NCBI GenBank assembly: GCA_947460165.1
Contig: CANHKH010000153.1
Span: 1-7,738 of the forward strand
Source of the DNA: Comamonadaceae bacterium
GTDB taxonomy: Bacteria; Pseudomonadota; Gammaproteobacteria; Burkholderiales; Burkholderiaceae_C
DNA length: 7,738 nt
Direction: 5' to 3'
Below are positions 1 through 6,380 of the stretch, piece by piece (the first letter of the stretch is position 1; every line of letters begins with the position of its first letter). The notes beneath the pieces are model-generated. The model ran no database searches, was not told where the DNA came from, and was given only the letters and a program-made list of their open reading frames with translations. Both the position numbers and the translations under genes were made by a program.

Positions 1-2063
1 CGGGCAGCTTGTTCGACTTGACCTCGCTGCAGCGGGAAGCCAACAGCAAGTTTGGCTTTTCGGCCAAAACCACGCTGGCCTTGGCGCAAAGCCTGTACGA
101 GCGCCACAAGGCCCTGACCTACCCGCGTACCGATTCGCGCCACCTGCCTGAAGACTATGTGCCGGTGGTCAAGCAAACCTTTGAGATGCTGGCCGACTCG
201 GGCATGCGCCACCTGGCCCCGCACGCGCTGACCGCGCTCAACAACCACTACCTCAAGCCCACCAAGCGGGTGTTTGACAACAGCAAGGTCTCGGACCACT
301 TTGCCATCATCCCCACCACACAGGCGCCCAGCGGCTTGTCAGATGCCGAACAAAAGCTCTACGACCTGGTGGTGAGGCGCTTTTTGTCGGTGTTTTTCCC
401 CAGCGCCGAGTACCTGGTGACCACGCGCATTTCTCAGGTGGAGCAGCACCACTTCAAGACCGAGGGCAAGGTGCTGGTCAAGCCCGGCTGGCTGGCCATT
501 TACGGCAAAGAAGCCGCCGGCGAGGTGGCCGAGGCCAAAGAAGGCGACAAAGGCCAGCCGCTGGTGGCTGTGCAAGCCGGCGAGAAAGTGCGCACCGACA
601 GCGCCGAGGCCCGGGGCCTGAAGACCCGCCCACCGGCCCGCTACACCGAGGCCACGCTGCTGGGCGCCATGGAAGGGGCAGGCAAAACCATTGAAGACGA
701 CGAGCTGCGCGAAGCCATGCAGGAAAAAGGCCTGGGCACCCCGGCCACGCGCGCGGCCACCATAGAGGGCCTGATCAACGAAAAGTACATGTTGCGCGAA
801 GGCCGCGAGCTCATCCCCACGGCCAAGGCCTTTCAGCTGATGACGCTGCTGCGCGGCCTGGGCGCTGAAGAGCTCTCGCGCGCCGACCTCACCGGCGAGT
901 GGGAACACAAGCTCGCGCTGATGGAAAAAGGCCAGCTCAGCCGCGAGCAGTTCATGGGCGAGATCAACGCCATGACCGAAAAGCTGGTGGCCAAGGCCAA
1001 GGGCTACGACAAAGACACCATCCCCGGCGACTACGCCACGCTCCAAGCCAAGTGCCCCAACTGCGGCGGCGTGATGCGCGAGAACTACCGCCGCTACACC
1101 TGCACAGGCAGCACGGGCGAGACGGATGGCTGCGGCTTTTCCTTTGGCAAAACGCCGGCCGGCCGCACCTTCGAGGTGGCCGAGGTCGAGCAGTTCATGC
1201 GCGATCGCAAAATCGGCCCGCTCGAAGGCTTTCGCTCCAAGGCTGGCTGGCCTTTCACCGCCGAGATGACGCTCAAGTGGGACGAAGACAGCAAGAACTA
1301 CAAGCTCGAATTCGACTTTGGCAATGAGGATGCGGCCGAGAGCGGCGAGATTGTGAGCTTTGAAGGCGGCGAGTCCTTGGGCCCTTGTCCCAAGTGCGGC
1401 GCACCGGTCAACGAGCACGGTAAAAACTATGTGTGCGTCAAGTCTGTGCCCACGGCGGCCCAGCCCACGCCCAGCTGCGACTTCAAAACCGGCCAAGTGA
1501 TCTTGCAGCAGCCGGTGGAGCGCGCGCAAATGCACAAGCTGCTGGCCACCGGCAAAACCGATTTGCTCGACAAATTTGTCTCCACCCGCACCAGGCGCGC
1601 TTTCAAGGCCATGCTGGCTTGGGACGCCGAGGCCGGCAAGGTGAACTTTGAGTTTGCACCGTCCAAGTTCCCGCCCCGCAAAACCGCAGCCGCCGGACCG
1701 GCCACCGTAAGAACACCGTTTGGCAAGAAAGTGGCGGTCAAGGCGCCGACCAAGAGCGCAGCCAGCAAGAGCGTTGCGGCCAAAAAAGCCCCCGCCAAGT
1801 CCGCTGCCGCCAAAGTCCCGCGCAAAACCACCGCCGCCTCCAGCTTGCAGCCCAGCGCCGCGCTGGCCGCCGTCATTGGCCACGAGCCGGTGGCGCGCAC
1901 CCAGGTCATTAAAAAGCTGTGGGACTACATCAAGGCCCAGGGCCTGCAAGACGCGGCCAACAAACGCGCCATCAACGCCGACGCCAAGCTGCTGGCGGTG
2001 TTTGGCAAGCCTCAGGTGACCATGTTCGAGCTGGCGGGTATTGTGGGCAAGCACCTGGGGTGA
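1..2063 (+). CDS. topB: DNA topoisomerase III, C-terminal part with SWIB domain (5' end outside window)
   Basis: This is a type IA topoisomerase, which nicks and passes single strands through a 5'-phosphotyrosine link and helps decatenate replication and recombination intermediates. The frame is open from position 3, giving 686 residues here. The TTG at 9-11 is internal (reads SLFDLTSLQREANSKFGFSA), so the TOPRIM domain and roughly 290 N-terminal residues should lie to the left. Numbering from that TTG as residue 1: the active-site motif TYPRTDSR has the catalytic Tyr at 38 (bases 120-122); SDHFAIIPT and GLGTPATRA are family motifs. Two Cys-rich C-terminal repeats follow, with Cys at 349/352/365/375 and 460/463/476/490, the first continuing into GRTFEVAEVEQFMRD. 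Residues about 558-612 form a Lys/Ala/Pro/Ser-rich linker, and 613-684 match a SWIB/MDM2 domain. Stop TGA at 2061-2063. Identification is very secure; the role of the tail is unknown. Confidence 0.96.
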   Translation, partial: GSLFDLTSLQREANSKFGFSAKTTLALAQSLYERHKALTYPRTDSRHLPEDYVPVVKQTFEMLADSGMRHLAPHALTALNNHYLKPTKRVFDNSKVSDHFAIIPTTQAPSGLSDAEQKLYDLVVRRFLSVFFPSAEYLVTTRISQVEQHHFKTEGKVLVKPGWLAIYGKEAAGEVAEAKEGDKGQPLVAVQAGEKVRTDSAEARGLKTRPPARYTEATLLGAMEGAGKTIEDDELREAMQEKGLGTPATRAATIEGLINEKYMLREGRELIPTAKAFQLMTLLRGLGAEELSRADLTGEWEHKLALMEKGQLSREQFMGEINAMTEKLVAKAKGYDKDTIPGDYATLQAKCPNCGGVMRENYRRYTCTGSTGETDGCGFSFGKTPAGRTFEVAEVEQFMRDRKIGPLEGFRSKAGWPFTAEMTLKWDEDSKNYKLEFDFGNEDAAESGEIVSFEGGESLGPCPKCGAPVNEHGKNYVCVKSVPTAAQPTPSCDFKTGQVILQQPVERAQMHKLLATGKTDLLDKFVSTRTRRAFKAMLAWDAEAGKVNFEFAPSKFPPRKTAAAGPATVRTPFGKKVAVKAPTKSAASKSVAAKKAPAKSAAAKVPRKTTAASSLQPSAALAAVIGHEPVARTQVIKKLWDYIKAQGLQDAANKRAINADAKLLAVFGKPQVTMFELAGIVGKHLG

Positions 2064-2082
2064 TCCACGCGCCCGGGAGTTC

Positions 2083-2110
2083 TTTGTAGGAGCCGGCCTG
2101 CCGGCGATGG
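2083..2110. repeat. REP-like palindrome with GTAG head, between convergent genes
   Basis: Between the stops of topB and the histidine kinase lies a GTAG tetranucleotide (2086-2089) followed at once by a GC-rich inverted repeat, GCCGGC-CT-GCCGGC at 2092-2105, and then GATGG. A GTAG head plus a short imperfect GC hairpin in a non-coding gap is the known layout of REP elements mobilised by REP-associated tyrosine transposases (RAYTs). The hairpin could also help end transcription from both sides. Only one copy is in the window, so its repetitive nature is inferred from resemblance and not seen directly. Confidence 0.6.
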
Positions 2111-2125
2111 ATGGCGCCAGGCCAT
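2111..2125. terminator. Small hairpin after the REP, possible part of a convergent terminator
   Basis: ATGGC (2111-2115) and GCCAT (2121-2125) form a perfect 5-bp stem with loop GCCAG, just beyond the REP hairpin and before the kinase stop at 2132-2134. There is no T-tract on either side, so it is at best a weak factor-independent terminator or a transcript-end structure. Placement between two convergent genes is the main support. Confidence 0.25.
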
Positions 2126-2131
2126 GCCCCT

Positions 2132-3562
2132 TCAAACGCTGTAGCCGCGCCCCGCAAAGCGCACGGTCAAGCGCGCGCCCGGCAATGGGCCGGGGCGGCC
2201 ACAGCTTTCAATCTCCACGGTGGCGCCGTGCTGTTGTGCAATCTCGGCCACGATGGCCAGGCCCAGGCCTGAGCCGTCTACATTGGTGCCCAGGGTGCGG
2301 TAAAAAGGCTGGAACACCAGCGCGCGTTCGGCCTCGGCGATGCCCGGGCCGGTGTCTTCCACCATCAGCATGAGCACGCCGCTGAAGCGGTCGGCCAGCA
2401 AGCGTGCGGTCACCTGGCCGTGCTCGGGCGTGTAGTTGATGGCGTTGTCGATCAGGTTGCGCACCATCTCCTTGAGCAAGGTGCTGTTGGCGTCGAGCTG
2501 GCTGGGTGCCTCGCCCGCCGCAGGGCCCTCGTAGCCCAGGTCAATGTGTTTGTCCAGGGCCCGTGGCAGCGACTCTTGAATGGCTTCGGCGATCACATTG
2601 ACCAGGTCCACGCGCTGCTTGGCCAGGCTGCGGCCAGCCGTTTCGGCGCGGGCCAGCGCCAGCAGTTGGTTGACCGTGTGGGTGGCGCGCACGCTGGCGC
2701 GGCCAATTTGTTTGAGCGACTTTTTCAGCTCATCGGCATCGGTCTCTCGCTGGGCCAGATCGGCCTGCATGCGCAGCCCGGCCAGCGGGGTTTTGAGCTG
2801 GTGAGCGGCATCGGCCAAGAAACGCTTTTGCGTGCTCAGCGAGACCTTCAGGCGCTGGAGCAGGTCGTTGATGGACGAGACCAAGGGCGCCACCTCCTCG
2901 GGCACCGTGCTTTCATCGAGCGGGCTCATGTCGTCGGCCTTGCGTGCGCGTATGCGGCGCTCGAGCAGCTCCAGCGGCCGGATGCCGCGCACCAGCGCCA
3001 GCCACACCAGCAGCACGGCCAGGGGCAGTGTGACGAACTGCGGCACCATCACGCCCTTGACGATTTCGGTGGCCAAGGTTTTGCGCTTTTCCAGCGTCTC
3101 GGCCACTTGGATCAGCAGCACCTCGGTGCGCGGCGTGTCCACCGCCACCCAGGTGTAGGCCACGCGCACGTCTTGGCCTTGCATCACGTCTTCGCGCAGC
3201 CGCACCTCGCCGTCCAGCGAGAGCTCGGCGTTGGCAGGCAGCGGCAGGTCAAACTCGCCGCCCAACAGCTCGCCGCTGACTTTGCGCACCTGGTAGTACA
3301 GCAGGTCGCTTTCGTCGGCGCGCAAAATTTCGCGGGCCGGCGCAGGCAGAGAAAAACCCACCCGGCCTTCGCGCACCGTGACCAGTTTGGCCAGAGCCTG
3401 CACGTTGTATTCGAGTGCCCGGTCAAAGGGTTTGCCGGCAATGTTTTGCGCCACCAGCCAGGTCAAGGCCAGGCTGATGGGCCACAGCAGCAGCAGCGGG
3501 GTGAGCATCCAGTCCAGGATCTCACCGAAGAGGCTGCGTTTTTCGCGTTGAAAGATTCTCAA
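2132..3562 (-). CDS. Two-component sensor histidine kinase (QseC/TctE type)
   Basis: A 476-residue inner-membrane kinase expected to phosphorylate the response regulator encoded just upstream. Order of parts: first membrane helix about 17-38 (TPLLLLWPISLALTWLV), periplasmic sensor region about 40-170 resembling the 2CSK_N domain of QseC/TctE kinases, second membrane helix about 173-192, HAMP-like linker about 193-240, then the H-box FLADAAHQLKTPLAGLRMQA with phospho-acceptor His254. The ATP-binding part has the N-box NLIDNAINYTP (369-379), G1 DTGPGI (403-408), F-box FQPF (417-420) and G2 GSGLGLAI (430-437), so all catalytic boxes are intact. An in-frame TGA lies 3 codons upstream of the TTG at 3562-3560, and no ATG lies between them. 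A GAGG (3573-3570) sits 7 nt before the TTG, which supports this start. The gap from the regulator stop is 49 nt, so an operon is likely. The ligand cannot be deduced; with no transporter genes adjacent I give no symbol. Confidence 0.93.
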   Translation of the reverse strand: MRIFQREKRSLFGEILDWMLTPLLLLWPISLALTWLVAQNIAGKPFDRALEYNVQALAKLVTVREGRVGFSLPAPAREILRADESDLLYYQVRKVSGELLGGEFDLPLPANAELSLDGEVRLREDVMQGQDVRVAYTWVAVDTPRTEVLLIQVAETLEKRKTLATEIVKGVMVPQFVTLPLAVLLVWLALVRGIRPLELLERRIRARKADDMSPLDESTVPEEVAPLVSSINDLLQRLKVSLSTQKRFLADAAHQLKTPLAGLRMQADLAQRETDADELKKSLKQIGRASVRATHTVNQLLALARAETAGRSLAKQRVDLVNVIAEAIQESLPRALDKHIDLGYEGPAAGEAPSQLDANSTLLKEMVRNLIDNAINYTPEHGQVTARLLADRFSGVLMLMVEDTGPGIAEAERALVFQPFYRTLGTNVDGSGLGLAIVAEIAQQHGATVEIESCGRPGPLPGARLTVRFAGRGYSV

Positions 3563-3569
3563 GGACGGG

Positions 3570-3573
3570 CCTC
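3570..3573 (-). promoter_or_regulatory. Ribosome binding site fixing the TTG start of the kinase
   Basis: On the minus strand GAGG ends 7 nt before TTG (3562-3560). An in-frame TGA at 3574-3572 overlaps it, so translation cannot begin further upstream, which makes the non-ATG start the best choice. Confidence 0.55.
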
Positions 3574-3611
3574 AGCCACGGTGATGGCGTTGCGGGCGGG
3601 GGCGGCCAGCG

Positions 3612-4283
<672 letters not shown>

Positions 4284-4461
4284 GCGTGTCTCCTCATTTT
4301 GTTGTGTCTGGGGCCATGACGGCTTCGCGAGGACGGGCTACCCGGCGTGGCAGCTTGCCGGGGGATCCCTGTGGGCGCTGCAAATTCTAGGTCCTCGCTG
4401 GCCTTTGAACGCAGCGCCTGCCTTGGAGTGTGCGCCTAAGCGTGCGCGGCCGTCCAGCCGC
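4284..4461 (-). promoter_or_regulatory. 178-bp leader/promoter region of the two-component operon
   Basis: No gene is seen here. Contents on the minus strand: hairpin-forming sequence right after the MarR stop; a possible -10 TAGAAT (4389-4384) with no convincing -35 at the usual distance; an inverted repeat CCCGGC/GCCGGG (4341-4346 and 4357-4362); and the Shine-Dalgarno AGGAGA (4294-4289) 6 nt from the regulator ATG. The promoter is inferred mainly from the gap size and direction; its exact position is uncertain. Confidence 0.4.
4341..4362. repeat. Inverted repeat in the response-regulator leader
   Basis: CCCGGC and GCCGGG form a 6-bp stem around a 10-nt loop that contains GGCA-GCT-TGCC, a smaller nested stem sharing bases with it. 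It lies about 60-80 nt upstream of the regulator ATG and downstream of the candidate -10, so it would sit in the transcript leader or act as a protein-binding palindrome. Its function is not known. Confidence 0.35.
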
Positions 4462-4474
4462 TCAGCGGCCATCG
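4446..4474 (-). terminator. Overlapping GC-rich hairpins at the MarR stop codon
   Basis: Read on the minus strand, GCCGC-TGA-GCGGC forms a 5-bp stem whose loop is the stop codon itself. The same GCGGC can instead pair with a following GCCGC (GCGGC-TGGACG-GCCGC). The two folds exclude each other. No T-run follows, so this is not a standard intrinsic terminator, though it may contribute to ending or stabilising the transcript. Confidence 0.25.
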
Positions 4475-4968
4475 CCGCCGGCATACGCCTCCAGCCCGAG
4501 CATGACCACCGTCGCCACGGGGACGCCGACGGCCTGGGTGAACTCCGCCTGCGCCTGCACCACCGCCCGTCTGAATGCCTCTAGCCAGGCCAAGCCCGTG
4601 GCCGTGAACACCACGCGTTTGGCCCGCCGGTCTTGCGCATCGCTCTCACGGCGCACCAGACCCCAGGCCTCGCACTGGTCCACCAAGTCGCCCATGGCCT
4701 GTTTGCTCATGCCCGCGCTCAGGGCCAACTCGGTCAGGCGCGAGCCGTGCACCGCCAAGTGCCGCGTGATGTGGATGTGGGCCGCACCCACTTGCTCGCG
4801 TGCGGCCAGGTTGGACAGTGCCAGCGGCACCTGCGGGTCGCGGGTCATGAGTTCGAGCACCCTGGCGTCAAAGCGGCGCAGGGCATGGCCCATCAAGCGG
4901 CCCAAATGGGTCAGGCGCCAGGCGTGGTCGTCGGGGAGCGGGGGCGGAGGATACAGATCGGTGTGCAT
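4462..4968 (-). CDS. MarR-family transcriptional regulator
   Basis: A 168-residue winged-helix regulator, slightly longer than the usual ~140-160 of the family. Helices at about 16-45 and 125-165 would form the dimer interface. The DNA-binding part is about 65-125, with ALSAGMSKQAMGDLVDQCEA (residues 82-101) covering the recognition helix and SDAQDRRAKRVVFTATG (109-125) the wing, which carries the Asp-Arg pair and basic residues typical of MarR proteins. The N-terminus has a Pro-rich PPPPLPDD stretch. The ATG at 4968-4966 has no recognisable Shine-Dalgarno; the next Met is at 26, too far inside. The gene is divergent from recA across 147 bp. MarR proteins usually repress their own promoter and neighbours and respond to small phenolic ligands, but no ligand or target can be named here. 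Confidence 0.9.
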   Translation of the reverse strand: MHTDLYPPPPLPDDHAWRLTHLGRLMGHALRRFDARVLELMTRDPQVPLALSNLAAREQVGAAHIHITRHLAVHGSRLTELALSAGMSKQAMGDLVDQCEAWGLVRRESDAQDRRAKRVVFTATGLAWLEAFRRAVVQAQAEFTQAVGVPVATVVMLGLEAYAGGDGR

Positions 4969-5003
4969 GTTTTAATCGTAAGGCAAACTGACCAAAAAAT
5001 GGA

Positions 5004-5031
5004 TTTACTTCCGGACATGCGCTGCTACAGT
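5004..5031 (+). promoter_or_regulatory. Probable sigma-70 promoter of recA
   Basis: TTTACT (5004-5009; 4 of 6 to TTGACA) and TACAGT (5026-5031; 4 of 6 to TATAAT) are separated by 16 bp. The predicted start falls near 5038, inside the LexA box that begins two bases after the -10. This geometry is what repression by LexA would need. The boxes are individually weak, so the assignment rests on their joint position. Confidence 0.5.
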
Positions 5032-5032
5032 A

Positions 5033-5048
5033 CTGTTCATGCATCCAG
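5033..5048. promoter_or_regulatory. LexA box (SOS operator) of recA
   Basis: CTGTTCATGCATCCAG matches the proteobacterial LexA half-site rule CTG-N10-CAG exactly. It lies 67 bp upstream of the recA ATG and directly downstream of the probable -10. LexA bound here would block recA transcription until RecA filaments on single-stranded DNA trigger LexA self-cleavage. Confidence 0.82.
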
Positions 5049-5049
5049 C

Positions 5050-5065
5050 CTGTGCATACATACAA
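5050..5065. promoter_or_regulatory. Possible second, near-consensus LexA box
   Basis: CTGTGCATACATACAA is CTG-N10-CAA: one base off the terminal CAG, but with an alternating pyrimidine/purine AT-rich centre closer to the classical CTGTATATATATACAG than the first box. The two boxes start 17 bp apart. It could allow cooperative or graded repression, or be a decayed site. Confidence 0.4.
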
Positions 5066-5104
5066 GTGCTGGACCAGGCCCTCAGCCCGGACACCGACCA
5101 CCTT

Positions 5105-5109
5105 AGGAG
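5105..5109 (+). promoter_or_regulatory. Ribosome binding site of recA
   Basis: AGGAG lies 6 nt before the ATG at 5116-5118, a near-ideal Shine-Dalgarno that fixes the start. Confidence 0.85.
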
Positions 5110-5115
5110 AATTTC

Positions 5116-6225
5116 ATGGACGCACCCGTCAAAGCCCTGAACACCGAAAAAGCCAAAGCCCTGCAGGCGGCCCTGGCGCAAATTGAAAAGCAGTTTGGCA
5201 AAGGCACCATCATGAGCTTGGGTGCGGGTGAAACGGCCCAAGACATCCAGGTGGTCTCCACCGGCTCCCTGGGCCTGGACATCGCCCTGGGCGTGGGCGG
5301 CTTGCCGCGCGGCCGCGTCATTGAGATCTACGGCCCCGAGTCCTCGGGCAAAACCACGCTCACGCTGCAAGTGATTGCCGAGATGCAAAAGCTGGGCGGC
5401 ACCTGCGCCTTTGTGGACGCCGAGCACGCGCTGGACATCCAATACGCGCAAAAGCTGGGCGTCAACCTCAACGACCTGCTGGTCTCGCAGCCCGACACCG
5501 GCGAGCAAGCCCTGGAAATCGTGGACTCGCTCACCCGCTCGGGCGCGGTGGACCTCATCGTCATCGACTCCGTGGCCGCCCTCACCCCCAAGGCCGAGCT
5601 CGAAGGCGAAATGGGCGACTCGCTCCCCGGTCTGCAGGCCCGCCTCATGAGCCAGGCCCTGCGCAAGCTGACGGCCACCATCAAAAAGGCCAATTGCATG
5701 GTCATCTTCATCAACCAAATCCGCATGAAGATAGGCGTCATGTTCGGCAGCCCTGAAACCACCACCGGTGGCAACGCGCTCAAGTTCTACGCCTCGGTGC
5801 GGCTGGACATTCGCCGCATAGGCTCCATCAAAAAAGGCGAAGAGGTCATTGGCAACGAAACCAAGGTCAAGGTGGTCAAAAACAAGGTGGCTGCACCCTT
5901 TAAAACCGCCGAATTCGACATCCTCTACGGCGAAGGCATCAGCCGCCTGGGCGAGGTGCTGGACCTGGGCGTGGCCAGCAACGTGGTGGAAAAGTCCGGC
6001 GCCTGGTTTGCCTACAAGGGCGAAAAAATCGGCCAAGGCCGCGACAACTCCCGTGAATTTCTCAAAGAAAACCCGGACTTGGCCTTTGAGATTGAAAACA
6101 AGGTGCGCGAGCACCTGGGCATTCCCCTGCTGCCCGGCACGGGCACCTCCAGCGCTGGCAGCAGCGCCCCCGAAGAGGCAGAAAAGCCTCGCAAATCCAA
6201 CGCCAGCCCAGCCGCCGGCGCTTGA
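5116..6225 (+). CDS. recA: Recombinase A
   Basis: The 369-residue ATP-dependent strand-exchange protein of homologous recombination, also the coprotease that activates LexA cleavage in the SOS response. Walker A is GPESSGKTT (73-81), the catalytic Glu is in DAEHA (Glu103), and Walker B is LIVIDSVAAL (147-156). Loop L1 holds GEMGDS (164-169), loop L2 runs through NQIRMKIGVMFGSPETTTGG (200-219), and the C-terminal domain contains YGEGISRLGE and GRDNSREFL. After about residue 341 comes a disordered Gly/Ser/Ala/Pro tail with EEAE and KPRK, less uniformly acidic than the E. coli tail. The length is slightly above E. coli's 353 residues. The start is fixed by AGGAG at 6 nt. A LexA box lies upstream; a small ORF follows after 27 nt and recX after that, suggesting one SOS-controlled operon. 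No intrinsic terminator is seen after the stop. Confidence 0.99.
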   Translation: MDAPVKALNTEKAKALQAALAQIEKQFGKGTIMSLGAGETAQDIQVVSTGSLGLDIALGVGGLPRGRVIEIYGPESSGKTTLTLQVIAEMQKLGGTCAFVDAEHALDIQYAQKLGVNLNDLLVSQPDTGEQALEIVDSLTRSGAVDLIVIDSVAALTPKAELEGEMGDSLPGLQARLMSQALRKLTATIKKANCMVIFINQIRMKIGVMFGSPETTTGGNALKFYASVRLDIRRIGSIKKGEEVIGNETKVKVVKNKVAAPFKTAEFDILYGEGISRLGEVLDLGVASNVVEKSGAWFAYKGEKIGQGRDNSREFLKENPDLAFEIENKVREHLGIPLLPGTGTSSAGSSAPEEAEKPRKSNASPAAGA

Positions 6226-6252
6226 ATCTGACATTGCTCAAGGAGACACCCC

Positions 6253-6363
6253 ATGGTTGCCATCAAACTGCTTTGGATCGCCAGCAACATCACTTACCGC
6301 CTCATCCGTTTGGTGGGCCGGGCCATGAGCCAGTTGGCCGTGGTGCTCTGGCGCGAGGCTTGA
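6253..6363 (+). CDS. Putative 36-residue small protein between recA and recX
   Basis: AGGAG at 6241-6245, 7 nt before an ATG, opens a 36-codon frame ending in TGA at 6361-6363. The peptide begins MVAIKLLWIASNITYRLIRL and ends in LAVVLWREA. It is rich in Ile/Leu/Val/Trp with spaced basic residues (Lys5, Arg16, Arg19, Arg23, Arg34) and one acid (Glu35), giving a net charge of about +4. The hydrophobic and basic positions alternate as in an amphipathic or membrane-associating helix. It lies 27 nt after recA and 17 nt before recX, so it should be co-transcribed and raised by DNA damage. I do not recognise a family. The ribosome binding site is better than that of recX. It could be a real small protein, a leader that couples translation to recX, or a chance frame; real expression is an inference. 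Confidence 0.55.
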   Translation: MVAIKLLWIASNITYRLIRLVGRAMSQLAVVLWREA

Positions 6364-6380
6364 GTCATGGGCTTTAAAGC

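Larger units (their letters stand above)
4969..5115. promoter_or_regulatory. Divergent MarR/recA intergenic control region
   Basis: This 147-bp region carries the recA promoter, the LexA operators and the recA ribosome binding site on the plus side. On the minus side TACGAT (4980-4975) followed by TAAAAC runs straight into the MarR ATG. That spacing would place a transcription start at or next to the A of ATG, hinting at a leaderless transcript, but there is no good -35 box for it. The stretch from about 5067 to 5104 is recA leader in which I see no motif. Confidence 0.55.

Noticed and set aside
9..11. TTG as the start of the topoisomerase gene
   Set aside because: The frame is open to the window edge and the TOPRIM domain required for type IA topoisomerases is missing, so the gene clearly begins further left.
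339..2135. Long minus-strand open frame of 598 codons opposite topB, plus other long antisense frames at 2420-3727 and 5005-6234
   Set aside because: They lie exactly opposite strongly conserved genes in high-GC DNA, where stop codons are rare in antisense frames. Their translations are low-complexity Gly/Ala/His/Leu-rich, match no family I know, and lack ribosome binding sites.
5027..5036. Perfect 10-bp palindrome ACAGTACTGT over the recA -10 as a separate operator
   Set aside because: It arises from the -10 element next to the CTG of the LexA box. It has no known cognate regulator, and a palindrome this short can occur by chance.
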